64,000 nt of DNA from Altererythrobacter sp. KTW20L (GCF_023501975.1 NZ_JAMFLH010000009.1:1-64000), one strand, 5' to 3'. Counted from the first letter of the stretch, positions 50,822 to 60,421 are shown. Notes: generated from the sequence alone by a model not told the origin. Translations and numbers: made by a program.

Positions 50822-52535
50822 GGGCCTTCTCCAGGTGCAGGGCGATTTCCTCGACCAGGCGGAAGGCGACGTCGTCCTTGCCCATCTCCTCCCAGTCATC
50901 GACCGTGCGTTCGCGGATCACGTGGACCGTGTTGGTCAGGCCGCCCATCACGCTTTCACCCGGCGCGCCCGATACGTCATTCGCCACGATCCAGTCCACG
51001 CCTTTGCTCTTGCGCTTCTTGCGGGCGTTTTCGACCACGTTCTCAGTCTCGGCGGCAAAGCCGATGAGCAGGTCGGGCCGTTTGGAACTGGCGGCCACCA
51101 TGGCGAGGACATCGGGGTTTTCGGTCAGCATCAGGGCGGGTGGAGCGCTTCCGCGCTTCTTGATCTTTTCGGCGTGGAAGTCGCGCGGGCGCCAATCGGC
51201 CACGGCGGCGACCATGATCGCGCAATCGGCGGGGAGCGCCTTCTTGACTGCCTTCAGCATGTCCTCGGCGCTTTCCACGTCCACCCGCTCGACGCCTGCC
51301 GGCGTGGCGAGGTGGACCGGGCCGGTCACCAGCGTCACCCGCGCCCCTGCCGCGGCAGCCGCACCGGCGATGGCAAAGCCCTGGCGGCCGGATGACCTGT
51401 TGGCGAGATAGCGCACCGGATCGATCGCCTCGTGCGTGGGCCCGGCGGTTACGAGAACGTGGCGCCCCTTCAGCGGCTGGTGCTCGCTGGCAGCGAAGAC
51501 CGGCGGAGCGCCCGGCGGTTCGGCAATGGTCTTGGCCATTGCGGGAACCGGTGCCAGTGTGCTGACGGGACCGCCGACCGGGATGGCCGCTTCCTCGCCT
51601 TCGAAAGGCTGCGGGGCGGCTTGGCGGGCGTTGACCTCGTGGTTGATCGCCTCGCGATCGGTCGGCGGAGCGGCGACGGCAGCACCCTTGGTGGCAAGCA
51701 CCGGGCCAAGCGCGGGATCGGGTTCGGGCAGGTCTGGGCCGACATAATCGGGATCGAAGTCTGCCACTTCTTCGGCGGGCAGTTCGCCCATGTCCTCGTA
51801 ACCTGCCTCGTCCTCGCGGATGCGGCGAGCGGTGGTGCGCTGGATCAGCGAGCTGAGCAGTCCGCCAAGGCCACCACCTTCAACTTCGGGAACGGGCGCG
51901 ACAACGGGACCGTAATCCTCTTCCTCGGCCACCTCATCCTCGGCCATGCGACGCAGGTACGCGGCAACATTCTCGTGACCCGCATCGCCCGGTTCGAGGC
52001 CAAGGATATCGGCGATCTCGAGCCAGATCATTTCGGGTTCGGGCAGGCGACCGGGGCCATATTCGCCGCAGGCCATCTCGCCTTCATCGGGCAGCATCAC
52101 CCGCACGCCGCTGTCGGCCAGCCACTGGACGTTCCGCTGGGTCGCCTCGTGCAGCCACATGCGCACATTCATCGCGGGCACGGCCAGCACCGGCTTGTCG
52201 GTCGCGAGGATCAGCGTGGTGCTCAAGTCGTCGGCGATGCCGGCGGCCATCTTGGCCATCAGGTCTGCCGTGGCAGGGCAGACGACCACCAGGTCGGCCT
52301 GGCGGGAAAGCTGGATATGGCCGATCTCGGCCTCGTCCTTGAGGTCCCACAGGCTGGTGTGGACCTGATTGCCGGACAGGGCGGCCAGCGCCATCGGGGT
52401 GACGAACTGCGCGCCGCCATTGGTCAGCACGCAGGTCACATCGGCCCCACCCTTGCGGATGAGGCGCACCAGTTCACACGATTTGTAGGCAGCGATCCCT
52501 CCGCCTATCACCAGGAGAACGCTTGGCTTGTCCAT
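50814..52535 (-). CDS. coaBC: Bifunctional CoaBC with an unusually long linker
   Basis: Coenzyme A biosynthesis: phosphopantothenoylcysteine synthetase plus decarboxylase. The CoaC part (1-182) has catalytic His73 in [27 protein letters not shown] and the substrate-loop Cys156 ([10 protein letters not shown]). The CoaB part (from about 355) starts [25 protein letters not shown] and has AAVADW and IVANDVSG. Between them lies an acidic, Pro-rich stretch of about 170 residues, where common CoaBC proteins have almost none (about 400 aa total against 573 here). ATG 52535 gives the standard N-terminus; ATG 52559 is also in frame. Confidence 0.94.
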   Translation of the reverse strand: MDKPSVLLVIGGGIAAYKSCELVRLIRKGGADVTCVLTNGGAQFVTPMALAALSGNQVHTSLWDLKDEAEIGHIQLSRQADLVVVCPATADLMAKMAAGIADDLSTTLILATDKPVLAVPAMNVRMWLHEATQRNVQWLADSGVRVMLPDEGEMACGEYGPGRLPEPEMIWLEIADILGLEPGDAGHENVAAYLRRMAEDEVAEEEDYGPVVAPVPEVEGGGLGGLLSSLIQRTTARRIREDEAGYEDMGELPAEEVADFDPDYVGPDLPEPDPALGPVLATKGAAVAAPPTDREAINHEVNARQAAPQPFEGEEAAIPVGGPVSTLAPVPAMAKTIAEPPGAPPVFAASEHQPLKGRHVLVTAGPTHEAIDPVRYLANRSSGRQGFAIAGAAAAAGARVTLVTGPVHLATPAGVERVDVESAEDMLKAVKKALPADCAIMVAAVADWRPRDFHAEKIKKRGSAPPALMLTENPDVLAMVAASSKRPDLLIGFAAETENVVENARKKRKSKGVDWIVANDVSGAPGESVMGGLTNTVHVIRERTVDDWEEMGKDDVAFRLVEEIALHLEKAHA

Positions 52536-52648
52536 TGTCCTGTCGGTCCTTCCGGGCATGTCCTTGCCGGAACTTGGTTAAGATTGGCTTTTTGTGCCTT
52601 TTCAGCGCGGCTTATACAAGCGACGCATTGGCATGGCACCGATGCTGC

Positions 52649-53737
52649 TCACAGCCCGCGCGCCGAATTGACCAGCGATCGCACCGCACGCGGCACGAAG
52701 GCGAGGCCGATGAACCAGCACGGCGTAACCATCAGCGCCCAGTAGAAGGTATCGTCTCCCCCGGCGATCATGAACAGCAGGCCATATCCGGCAAACAGCA
52801 GCAGGCCGGTCAGGCCCGCATCAGTCTTCCACGCCGCCCAGCCGAGCAGCGGCAGCAGCACCAGCGGCGCGGCCAGCCAGCCCGGCAGCAGGTGGAGCGC
52901 GGTGGACAGTTCAACATTCGCCGTCCAACCGCCCAGCCCGCGAAATACCAGCCAGCTGGGGGCAACCGGATCGGCGGGAGAGAGAACCAGGTTCACCTGG
53001 CCAAGGTGGACCAGCAGCCCGATGACGAAGGCTAGCGCCAGCACGCCCCATGCCGCAGTCTCGCGCCAGTCGCGCCGCCAGGCGGCCATCGCAGCCAGCA
53101 GCAGCACAAATGGCAGGGCATGTTCGCGGATCGCCAGGGCAGCCGCCGCCGCCAGCCAAGCGAGCCCCCACTTCCCGGGCCGATGCAGGCCAAAGGCCAG
53201 CGCCAGCAGCAGGCCTGCCCAGACTTCGTGCAGCACGAGGTAATCGAGTTTCAGGCCCGTCCCCGTACCGATCACCAGCAACAACAGTCCGATGGTCCGC
53301 CGCTCCTCGCCCCCCGGCTCCTCGCCCAGCCGCAGCCACCATGCGCCCAGCGTCAGCACGGCCAGCACACCCGCCAGCACGGCCATGCCCGCCGTACCCA
53401 GCCAGCCGAACAGCACGGCGAGGGTCGGCAGGCGCACCGACAGACCCGGCCTAACCGGAAAGTCGCGCGCCCGCTGTTCCTCCACCGCCACGCGGTAGTA
53501 AGCCTCACCCGCGCCCACGCGCCGGGCAATCTCGTCATACAGCGCCAGGTCCTTGTCGCGCGGGGCCATGGTCGTGACACTGCTTTCGGGAGCAGAGACG
53601 GGAGTGCGGTCGGTTCGTGGGGTCAAGGCAGCCGCGGCCAGCAGCAACAGGGCGAAGGCGATCACCAGCATGGCGGCGCCGGGCGCGAGCCGCGCGAAGC
53701 GGTCCCACCGCGCGACGCGTCCCCTCAGGCCAACCAT
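52649..53737 (-). CDS. Polytopic membrane protein, GT-C-like
   Basis: Membrane protein of 362 aa with about ten helices. After the first helix a periplasmic loop reads YDEIARRVGAGEAYYRVAVEE, similar to the first loop of GT-C glycosyltransferases that use polyprenyl-phosphate sugars; the following YRVAVEEQRARDFPVRPGL also fits. No certain catalytic acid can be assigned. Its start overlaps the end of ubiB by 13 bases. Function is not established. Confidence 0.6.
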   Translation of the reverse strand: MVGLRGRVARWDRFARLAPGAAMLVIAFALLLLAAAALTPRTDRTPVSAPESSVTTMAPRDKDLALYDEIARRVGAGEAYYRVAVEEQRARDFPVRPGLSVRLPTLAVLFGWLGTAGMAVLAGVLAVLTLGAWWLRLGEEPGGEERRTIGLLLLVIGTGTGLKLDYLVLHEVWAGLLLALAFGLHRPGKWGLAWLAAAAALAIREHALPFVLLLAAMAAWRRDWRETAAWGVLALAFVIGLLVHLGQVNLVLSPADPVAPSWLVFRGLGGWTANVELSTALHLLPGWLAAPLVLLPLLGWAAWKTDAGLTGLLLFAGYGLLFMIAGGDDTFYWALMVTPCWFIGLAFVPRAVRSLVNSARGL

Positions 53738-55281
53738 CCCAGTGCGAACCCTCCCCAGATCGCCGCGCCGCCCAGCAGGGCCGCGACAACATAGCCCGGC
53801 CAGCGTCGGTCAGGGCCCCGGCGGCGCTCCCACACCAGTTCGATATCGGGCAGCGGCGGCGGTTCGGGGGCGCCACCCTTGGGCGGGTACATCTCCTCCA
53901 GCCGGCGGATCAGCGCGGGCACGCGCAGCAGGGTATCGGTGTCCTGCTTGATCCGGTCGGCAATGGCCGCTTCCGGCCCCAGCTCGTCACGGATCCAGTC
54001 GCGCACGAAGGGCGCGGAGACATCCCACATGTTGATCCCGGGATCGAGCTGGGTGGCGATGCCTTCGACCATCACCATGGTCTTTTGCAGCAGCAACAGG
54101 TGCGGCTGGGTCTGCATGTCGAAATCGCGGGTGATGGCAAACAGCCCGTCGAGCATGGCCCCCACCGACAGCTCGCTCACTGGCTTGCCGCGCATCGGTT
54201 CGCCCACCGCACGCAGGGCCGTGGCGAACTCATCCACCGAATGGTAGCTGGGCACATATTGCGCCTCGAAATGGATCTCGGCCACGCGGCGGTAATTGCC
54301 GGTGGTCAGGCCATAGAGGATTTCCGCCAGCCACTGCCGCGCGCGCCGGTCGATCCGGCCCATGATGCCGAAATCGATCGCCACGATGGAGCCGTCGGCG
54401 CGCACGAACAGGTTGCCCTGGTGCATGTCGGCATGGAAGAAACCCGCGCTGATCGCCTGGGTAAGGAAGGCAATTACCAGCCGCCGCGCCAGGTCGGGCA
54501 GGTCGTGCCCGGCCGCTTTCAGCGCCTCGACATTGCTGATCTTTACCCCGTCGATCCATTCGATCGTCAGCACCCGCCCGCAGGTCCGGTCCCAGTCGAT
54601 GGCGGGGATGGTGTAGTCCGGGATGCCGCGCATGTGGCCATCCAGCTCGGATGCGGAGGCCGCCTCGCGCCGCAGGTCCAGCTCGCGGTTGGTCCAGCGC
54701 TTGAAATTGGCGATGATCAGCCGCGGCCGCAGGCGCGATGCCTCGCCGCCCAGGGCCTCCAGGTGGGCGGCGGCCCATTCATAGGTGGCGATATCGGCGG
54801 CGAACTGTTCGCGGATGCCGGGCCGCAGAACCTTGATCGCGACCACGCGGCCATCTGTCGTCACGCCCTTGTGGACCTGCGCGATGCTCGCCGCGCCCAC
54901 CGGCACCGGGTCTATCGAGGCGAACAGGTCCGAAATCGGCCGCTGGAAGCTCGCCTCGATCTGCGCCTCTATCGCGGCATAGGGCACCGGCGGCAGGCTG
55001 TCCTGCAGGCTGAGCAGGTTCCTCGCCGCATCCTCGCCCACAAGGTCGGGCCGGGTGGCAAGCGTCTGGCCCAGCTTGATTGCGGCGGGACCGATGGCGC
55101 GAAAGGCGCTCGCATAGTCGGGCTCGCGCGACTTGATCGTGCCCATGCTGAACAGGCCGATCAGCCGCTTGACCGGCAGCGGCGTGTTCGGATCGCGCGC
55201 AATGCCGCGCAGGGCACCGTGGCGGGCCAGGATCCGCGCCCACTTGCCGAGCCGGAAGACATGCGTGGAAGGACGGGTCAC
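53725..55281 (-). CDS. ubiB: UbiB-family atypical kinase, ubiquinone biosynthesis
   Basis: Membrane-associated protein of about 518 aa of the UbiB/ABC1/COQ8 ATPase family, needed for ubiquinone synthesis. The family-specific KxGQ motif is KLGQTLATRPDLV, the Ala-rich loop is GAASIAQVHKG, and VAIKVLRPG, HADMHQGNLFV and AIDFGIMGR form the kinase-like core. One or two C-terminal helices. Start GTG 55281 gives the family N-terminus (MTRPSTHVFRLGKW); GTG 55299 is possible and would overlap ubiE. Six bases after ubiE. Confidence 0.95.
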   Translation of the reverse strand: MTRPSTHVFRLGKWARILARHGALRGIARDPNTPLPVKRLIGLFSMGTIKSREPDYASAFRAIGPAAIKLGQTLATRPDLVGEDAARNLLSLQDSLPPVPYAAIEAQIEASFQRPISDLFASIDPVPVGAASIAQVHKGVTTDGRVVAIKVLRPGIREQFAADIATYEWAAAHLEALGGEASRLRPRLIIANFKRWTNRELDLRREAASASELDGHMRGIPDYTIPAIDWDRTCGRVLTIEWIDGVKISNVEALKAAGHDLPDLARRLVIAFLTQAISAGFFHADMHQGNLFVRADGSIVAIDFGIMGRIDRRARQWLAEILYGLTTGNYRRVAEIHFEAQYVPSYHSVDEFATALRAVGEPMRGKPVSELSVGAMLDGLFAITRDFDMQTQPHLLLLQKTMVMVEGIATQLDPGINMWDVSAPFVRDWIRDELGPEAAIADRIKQDTDTLLRVPALIRRLEEMYPPKGGAPEPPPLPDIELVWERRRGPDRRWPGYVVAALLGGAAIWGGFALGWLA

Positions 55282-55286
55282 AGGCG

Positions 55287-56018
55287 CTAGATCTTCCACC
55301 CCGAGTGGATGTTGACCGCGCCGCCAAGGATTGTCTCAACCCGGGTATTGGCGAAGCCGGCCTCGCGGATCATGCGCTCGAACTCGGCAGGCCGCGGGAA
55401 GCGCCGGATAGATTCGGCGAGATAGCGATAGCTGTCCTCGTCGTTAGCGATCAGCTTGCCCATCAGCGGCATGAGCCGGTGCGAATAGAGATCGTAGACC
55501 TCCTTGAAGCCGGGCCAGTCGGTGCTGGAAAACTCCATGCAGTAGAAGCGCCCGCCGTACTTCAGCACACGGTGTGCCTCCTTTAGCGCCTTGTCGATGT
55601 GGGTGACGTTGCGAATGCCGAAAACGATGGTGTAGGCGTCGAAGATCCGGTCCTCGAAAGTCAGCTCCTCAGCATTCTGGCGCGACCAGACAAGCGTATC
55701 GATGCCGCGTTTCACCGCCCGTTCGATGCCCACGTCGAGCATCTCCTGGTTGATGTCGGACACGGTTACATCGGCGCCCAGCGCTTCCATGCGGAAGGCA
55801 ATGTCGCCGGTGCCGCCGGCCATATCGAGGATCGCCTCGCCCGGCTGGGGCTTTACCCGGCGGACGAACTTGTCCTTCCACAGCCGGTGCATGCCGCCCG
55901 ACATGGCATCGTTCATCACGTCGTACTTGGCGGCAACATTGGAGAAGACCTCGCCCACGCGGGCAGTCTTTTCCTGCGGGGCTATGTCCTCATAGCCGAA
56001 GGAAACGGTGTCGTTCAT
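55287..56018 (-). CDS. ubiE: Ubiquinone/menaquinone C-methyltransferase UbiE
   Basis: SAM-dependent C-methyltransferase of 243 aa in quinone synthesis. N-terminal VFSNVAAKYDVMNDAMSGGMHRLWK, SAM site LDMAGGTGDIAFR, then IVFGIRNVTH and FYCMEFS are the UbiE signatures. ATG 56018 starts the conserved region; a longer frame upstream runs through the DUF1993 gene. First gene of a ubiE-ubiB-membrane protein unit. Confidence 0.96.
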   Translation of the reverse strand: MNDTVSFGYEDIAPQEKTARVGEVFSNVAAKYDVMNDAMSGGMHRLWKDKFVRRVKPQPGEAILDMAGGTGDIAFRMEALGADVTVSDINQEMLDVGIERAVKRGIDTLVWSRQNAEELTFEDRIFDAYTIVFGIRNVTHIDKALKEAHRVLKYGGRFYCMEFSSTDWPGFKEVYDLYSHRLMPLMGKLIANDEDSYRYLAESIRRFPRPAEFERMIREAGFANTRVETILGGAVNIHSGWKI

Positions 56019-56079
56019 GGCATAGCGCCCTAGCTGGTCGGCTCGCAGCGTTCCAGCGAAAGCGTTGGCCTGATCACCA

Positions 56080-56610
56080 TCACTCGGCCTTTTCCGGCGG
56101 GGCGAACATGTTGTCCGCCAGGTGGGCCAGGAAATCCTGCTTGCCGATCCCGACACCCTCGGCCCGCAAAATGGCATATGTCATGGTGGTGTGGAAGTAG
56201 AGGTTGGGCAGGATGAACCCGGTCAGGTAGGTCAGCCCGTCGAACTTCATGCCGCCGCCCCTGGGAAACCGGATCTCGATTTCGCGTCCGATCCCGGCAT
56301 CGATCGCCGCCGCATCGACCGATTGCAGGAAGGCGATAGTCTTGTCGCATCGCTCCTTCAGTTCGGCAAAGCTGGCTTCGGTATCGGGCATCGATGGCGC
56401 CTCGATCCCGGCCAGCCGTGCCGCGCCATTCTTGGCAATGTCGGATGCGATCTGGATCTGGCGGGCAAGGGCAAACATGTCGGGCACCAGGCGCGCTTCG
56501 ACCAGAGTTGCCTCGTCCTTCTGGGCGGCCGCCTTGTCGAGCAGGGCCTTGATGTTGGTCAGCATGGCGACTGCGGCCGGGACGAAGGCCTGGGTGGGGG
56601 AAATCGACAA
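56080..56610 (-). CDS. DUF1993 family protein
   Basis: Soluble helical protein of 176 aa. The bundle pattern, with MLTNIKALLDKAAAQ at the start and FDGLTYLTGFILPNLYFHTTMTYAILRAEGV near the end, matches DUF1993, which is distantly related to the DinB four-helix fold. Function unknown. It lies 61 bases upstream of ubiE on the same strand and is divergent from mutM. Confidence 0.85.
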   Translation of the reverse strand: MSISPTQAFVPAAVAMLTNIKALLDKAAAQKDEATLVEARLVPDMFALARQIQIASDIAKNGAARLAGIEAPSMPDTEASFAELKERCDKTIAFLQSVDAAAIDAGIGREIEIRFPRGGGMKFDGLTYLTGFILPNLYFHTTMTYAILRAEGVGIGKQDFLAHLADNMFAPPEKAE

Positions 56611-56714
56611 GGGGTATTCCTCTTTGTTGTTGCTCCGTCGCTCTAGGACTGCGCCCCATGCGTGGCAATCTGCTACACATGGACAAGCACAGTGTCGCCG
56701 CCTACCTCCCGCTC

Positions 56715-57530
56715 ATGCCGGAACTGCCCGAAGTCGAGACCACTGTGCGCGGGCTGGAGAGGTTCCTGCTCGGCCAGCGCATCTCCCATGTGCAGCTCAA
56801 TCGCCCGGACATGCGCTTTGCCTTTCCCGCCGGGCTGGTCCAGGCGCTCGTCGGGGCGACCGTCACATCGCTGGGCCGTCGTGCGAAATATGGCCTGATC
56901 CATACCGATCGCGACAGCACGCTCATCTTCCACCTCGGGATGAGCGGGACATGGCGGATCGATCCTGTTGCGGCGGACAAGCACGACCATCTTGTGCTGG
57001 ATGCGGGCGACCACCGCTTCACGCTCAACGATCCGCGCCGCTTCGGCTTTGTCGATCTGGTCGATACGCCGCTTCTTGGCCAGTGGCCCGCCTTTGCCGT
57101 GATGGGGCCGGAGCCTTTGGGTGACGATCTTGACACCGCCCATCTCCACCGCGCCTTGGCAGGGCGCAGCCAGGCGATCAAGCTCATGCTGCTCGACCAG
57201 AAAGTGGTGGCGGGCCTTGGCAACATATATGTTTGCGAGGCGCTGTTTGCCGCCGGCATCGATCCGCGCAAGGCGGCGGGCAAGGTATCGAAGCCCGCGC
57301 TTGCCCGGCTGGTCCCCGCGATCCGCGCCGTGCTGATGCAAAGCATCGCCGACGGCGGATCGACCCTGCGCGACTATATGCAGCCCGACGGTGAACTTGG
57401 CTATTTCGCCACCCGCTTTGCCGTCTATGGCCGCGAGGGCGAGGCCTGCCTGCACGATGATGGCGGCGTGATCCGGCGGATTGTGCAAGGCGGACGCAGC
57501 ACCTGGTTCTGTCCGAAGTGCCAGCGTTAG
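56715..57530 (+). CDS. mutM: Formamidopyrimidine-DNA glycosylase (Fpg)
   Basis: Bifunctional 8-oxoguanine DNA glycosylase/AP lyase, 271 aa. Catalytic Pro1 and Glu2 after Met removal (MPELPEVETT), Lys58 in RRAKYG, and the DNA-contact loop QKVVAGLGNIYVCEALF are normal. The C-terminal zinc finger is unusual: CLHDDGGVIRRI at 245-256 replaces the usual C-x2-C pair, while the second pair (C266, C269) is kept. ATG 56715 is chosen because mature Pro1 is essential; upstream codons are not used. Order mutM-rpsT-dnaA. Confidence 0.95.
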   Translation: MPELPEVETTVRGLERFLLGQRISHVQLNRPDMRFAFPAGLVQALVGATVTSLGRRAKYGLIHTDRDSTLIFHLGMSGTWRIDPVAADKHDHLVLDAGDHRFTLNDPRRFGFVDLVDTPLLGQWPAFAVMGPEPLGDDLDTAHLHRALAGRSQAIKLMLLDQKVVAGLGNIYVCEALFAAGIDPRKAAGKVSKPALARLVPAIRAVLMQSIADGGSTLRDYMQPDGELGYFATRFAVYGREGEACLHDDGGVIRRIVQGGRSTWFCPKCQR

Positions 57531-57647
57531 CTTGACGATTCGCCGAGCCGAGGCTAAGGCGCGCGCTTTCCGGCGGGTAACTGCCGTTTTCGACATTCAG
57601 ACAAAGATGACATCCGGCACCTCCGGTTGCCCGAGACAAGGACGAAC

Positions 57648-57908
57648 ATGGCCAATACGCCGCAAGCCAAGAAGCGCATCCGTCGCAACGAAAACCGGGC
57701 CGAGATCAACGGCGCCCGCGTCAGCCGCATCCGCACCTTCGTCAAGAAGGTCGAAGTTGCCTGCGCCGATGGCGACAAGGCCGCCGCTGCCGAAGCCCTG
57801 AAGGCTGCCCAGCCCGAAATGGCCCGCGGCGTTGCCAAGGGCGTGCTGCACAAGAACACCGTGGCCCGCAAGATGAGCCGCCTGTCGAAGCGAATCGCTG
57901 CCCTCTGA
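57648..57908 (+). CDS. rpsT: 30S ribosomal protein S20
   Basis: 16S rRNA-binding protein of 86 aa, Lys/Arg/Ala-rich and helical. N-terminal [15 protein letters not shown] and C-terminal [19 protein letters not shown] are diagnostic. GACAAGGA lies just before the ATG at 57648. A terminator follows 65 bases after the stop; the gap to dnaA is 527 bases. Confidence 0.97.
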   Translation: MANTPQAKKRIRRNENRAEINGARVSRIRTFVKKVEVACADGDKAAAAEALKAAQPEMARGVAKGVLHKNTVARKMSRLSKRIAAL

Positions 57909-58435
57909 GGCACTGCATGATTCGCTGCCGCTGACCCGTTTCAGCGGAACGAAATCGGAACCAAGACACCAGGGGGCCGGGGGTTTATCCACCGGCCCTT
58001 TTCGCATGTCCAGCATAGCTCTGCACCGCATCGCAGCAAGTGTAGGTATTCTCACGATTCGCAGGACTGTCACAAAACTATCGTTTTAATTCAAGCAATT
58101 GAACGCAAGCCTGCCGCCTCCCGCCGAGTCAACTCCCTATATTTAGCTTTTTTTACAGCCCGGCACTTGCCCCTTTTGCTCCCGCGTTCATAACGGGGCC
58201 ATGGCCGGGAGCAACCGCCCCAGCCAACAACAAGTGAGCCATTGGATCGGGACCCGGAATGCTGCCATGCGGCGCTCCGGCAGGGGAGCTTTTGCGTCCC
58301 GCTACCTGGCTCGGAGGACGTGGCGGGGCAGGCCGTAGGGACGGGGACATTGAAGCAATGATTCGTGTGGGACCGCATGGCGGCCAGCCAGATTCGGGCA
58401 AGCGTGAGACTGTGGGTATTGGGGCGTCGGACAAG
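57909..58435. promoter_or_regulatory. rpsT-dnaA intergenic region
   Basis: 527 bases without a convincing gene. It contains the rpsT terminator (57974-58002) and a DnaA-box-like TTATCCACC (57985-57993) inside that hairpin. A relatively AT-rich patch at 58072-58160 includes TTCAA-GCAA-TTGAA and a TATATTTAG tract, a plausible site for the dnaA promoter. In-frame codons upstream of dnaA (from 58259) may belong to a longer DnaA form starting at ATG 58358. Confidence 0.5.
57974..58002 (+). terminator. Rho-independent terminator of rpsT
   Basis: GGGCCGG pairs with CCGGCCC around a loop containing TTTATCCA, followed by TTTT. Located 65 bases after the rpsT stop. Confidence 0.75.
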
Positions 58436-59839
58436 ATGGAAGAACAAGAAGCGTTGGACCTGGCAGCAGACTGGTCCGACATCAGCCAGGGTCTGAAGAA
58501 GGACCTTGGCCACCAGCTCTACACGCAATGGATCCGCCCCATCCAGCTTGGCCTGTTCCACAAGGAAACCGGCACGCTGGAGCTGTTCCTGCCGACCGAC
58601 TTTTCCGCCAACTGGGTCAACGACCGGTTCCATGACCGGCTGTCGCTGGCCTGGAAGATCGCCCGCAGCGAAGTCCGCCAGGTGTCGATCAAGGTCCATC
58701 CGGGCCGCCGCAAGCTGGCCGATATCGACCTGCGCGGCGAGGATGGCTTCGGCCACCGCGCGGCCAACGATGCCGTGCTGGCTATGGAATCGATCGGCGA
58801 CGATGGCTTCACCTCCAGCGTCGGCCTCGATCCGTCACTGACCTTTGCCGCCTTTGTCACCGGCACCACCAACGTGCTGGCCAAGAACGCGGCCGAACGC
58901 ATGGCCAAGGCCGAAAAGCCACAGTTCAGCCCGCTCTACCTCAAGGCCGCCACCGGCCAGGGCAAGACCCACCTGCTCCATGCCATCGGCCACGATTACC
59001 TGCAGCACCACCCGCGCGCGCGCATCTTCTACTGCAGCGCCGAGCGGTTCATGGTCGAATTCGTCCAGGCGCTGAAGTCGAACGAGATGATGGAGTTCAA
59101 GTCGCGCCTGCGCGGGTTCGACCTGCTGCTGGTGGACGATATCCAGTTCATCATCGGCAAGGCCAGCGCCCAGGAGGAGCTGCTCTATACGATTGACGCC
59201 CTGCTGGCCGAAGGCAAGCGGCTGGTCTTCGCCGCCGACCGTGCGCCCCAGGCGCTCGACGGGGTGGAGCCGCGCCTGCTTTCCCGCCTGTCGATGGGCC
59301 TGGTGGCCGATATCCAGCCCGCCGATATCGAGCTGCGCCGCCAGATCCTCGAGTCGAAGCTCACCCGCTTTGCCCCGCTCGAAGTGCCGGGCGACGTGAT
59401 CGAGTTCCTCGCCCGCACCGTCAGCCGCAATGTGCGCGAGCTGGTCGGCGGCCTCAACAAGCTGATCGCCTTTGCCCAGCTGACCGGCCAGGTCGTGTCG
59501 CTACAACTGGCCGAGGAACAGTTGACCGATATCCTCTCGGCCAACCGCCGCCGCATCACGATTGACGAAATCCAGCGCACCGTCTGCCAGTTCTACCGCA
59601 TCGACCGCAGCGAGATGAGCTCCAAGCGCCGCGCCCGCGCCGTGGTCCGTCCGCGGCAGGTGGCGATGTACCTCGCCAAGGTGCTGACCCCGCGCTCCTA
59701 TCCCGAAATCGGCCGCAAGTTCGGCGGGCGTGACCATTCCACCGTGATCCACGCGGTCCGCCTGATCGAGGACCTGCGCAAGCGCGATGCCGACATGGAC
59801 GGTGACGTGCGGAGCCTGTTGCGCCAGCTCGAAAGCTGA
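58436..59839 (+). CDS. dnaA: Chromosomal replication initiator DnaA
   Basis: Replication initiator and transcription factor of 467 aa. N-terminal oligomerisation domain (WSDISQGLKKDLGHQLYTQWIRPIQ), AAA+ domain with Walker A ATGQGKTHLLH and Walker B LLLVDDIQFI, and C-terminal DNA-binding domain with RPRQVAMYLAKVLTPRSYPEIGRKFGGRDHSTVIHAV. The start is uncertain between ATG 58436 and ATG 58358; neither has a strong ribosome site. It stands downstream of mutM and rpsT, as in related genomes. Confidence 0.96.
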   Translation: MEEQEALDLAADWSDISQGLKKDLGHQLYTQWIRPIQLGLFHKETGTLELFLPTDFSANWVNDRFHDRLSLAWKIARSEVRQVSIKVHPGRRKLADIDLRGEDGFGHRAANDAVLAMESIGDDGFTSSVGLDPSLTFAAFVTGTTNVLAKNAAERMAKAEKPQFSPLYLKAATGQGKTHLLHAIGHDYLQHHPRARIFYCSAERFMVEFVQALKSNEMMEFKSRLRGFDLLLVDDIQFIIGKASAQEELLYTIDALLAEGKRLVFAADRAPQALDGVEPRLLSRLSMGLVADIQPADIELRRQILESKLTRFAPLEVPGDVIEFLARTVSRNVRELVGGLNKLIAFAQLTGQVVSLQLAEEQLTDILSANRRRITIDEIQRTVCQFYRIDRSEMSSKRRARAVVRPRQVAMYLAKVLTPRSYPEIGRKFGGRDHSTVIHAVRLIEDLRKRDADMDGDVRSLLRQLES

Positions 59840-60421
59840 TCTTTCCGCAGTAATCCACCATCAGGCTGCCGTGGCCTGCCCGCGCACTTGTGCCGGGCGG
59901 GTCCACAGGCTTGTCGGCCATCCATCCACTGCCTTGTCCACAGGAGCAGGGCTGGCGGCAAAGGTGACAGAAGTGACAGGGTGTCACCTTCATTTCGCAC
60001 CCTTTTTCGACAGAATATCAAGAGCTTGCAGGCAAAGTGTCAAAGTGACACCTGCCCGGGAGAAATGCGCCCTAAGGCCTGCTGTCCACAATTCACAAAG
60101 AGCCGTGCGCCCTGCTGCACCCGTCCACAGGTTGTAGGAAAGTGTTCTCCTAGCTTGGCGAGGTGTGCCGCAAGGAAGGAAGGAAGGGGTCTCACACGAA
60201 GACACGAAGATGCCGAACTTGCGGCGAAGCCGCTTTAAAGTTCCGGCCTATGTCGAGGCGGCACGGTAGGCAACGAGGGCCTGCGACGCAGCCCGGACTC
60301 TTCGTGTCTTCGTGTGACAAATCTCTTCTTTCCTTCTTCCGCCGCAAACGAACCCACGCGCTCCCTAACCCTCCCAAAAGCTTTTCGTTTCGTTCCTGCC
60401 GCACTGGTCCTAGGAAGCCTT
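59840..60421. other. 582-base non-coding region after dnaA
   Basis: No convincing gene on either strand. DnaA-box-like words: TTGTCCACA (59934-59942, one change from TTATCCACA), CTGTCCACA (60082-60090), CCGTCCACA (60121-60129) and GGGTCCACA (59899-59907). TGACA words: AAGGTGACA (59961) with TGTCACCTT (59982), AGTGACA (59972), and GTGTCA-AAG-TGACAC (60037-60051). A 19-bp inverted repeat pair follows at 60192-60317. It may be a control or replication region; a role as origin is only a possibility. Confidence 0.45.
60192..60317. repeat. 19-bp perfect inverted repeat pair
   Basis: TCACACGAAGACACGAAGA at 60192-60210 is repeated exactly in reverse complement at 60299-60317, 88 bases apart. Each arm contains the direct word ACACGAAGA/CACGAAG. 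Architecture like the element at 34641-34736 (about 20-bp arms, short centre). Probably a non-autonomous palindromic element. Confidence 0.65.
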
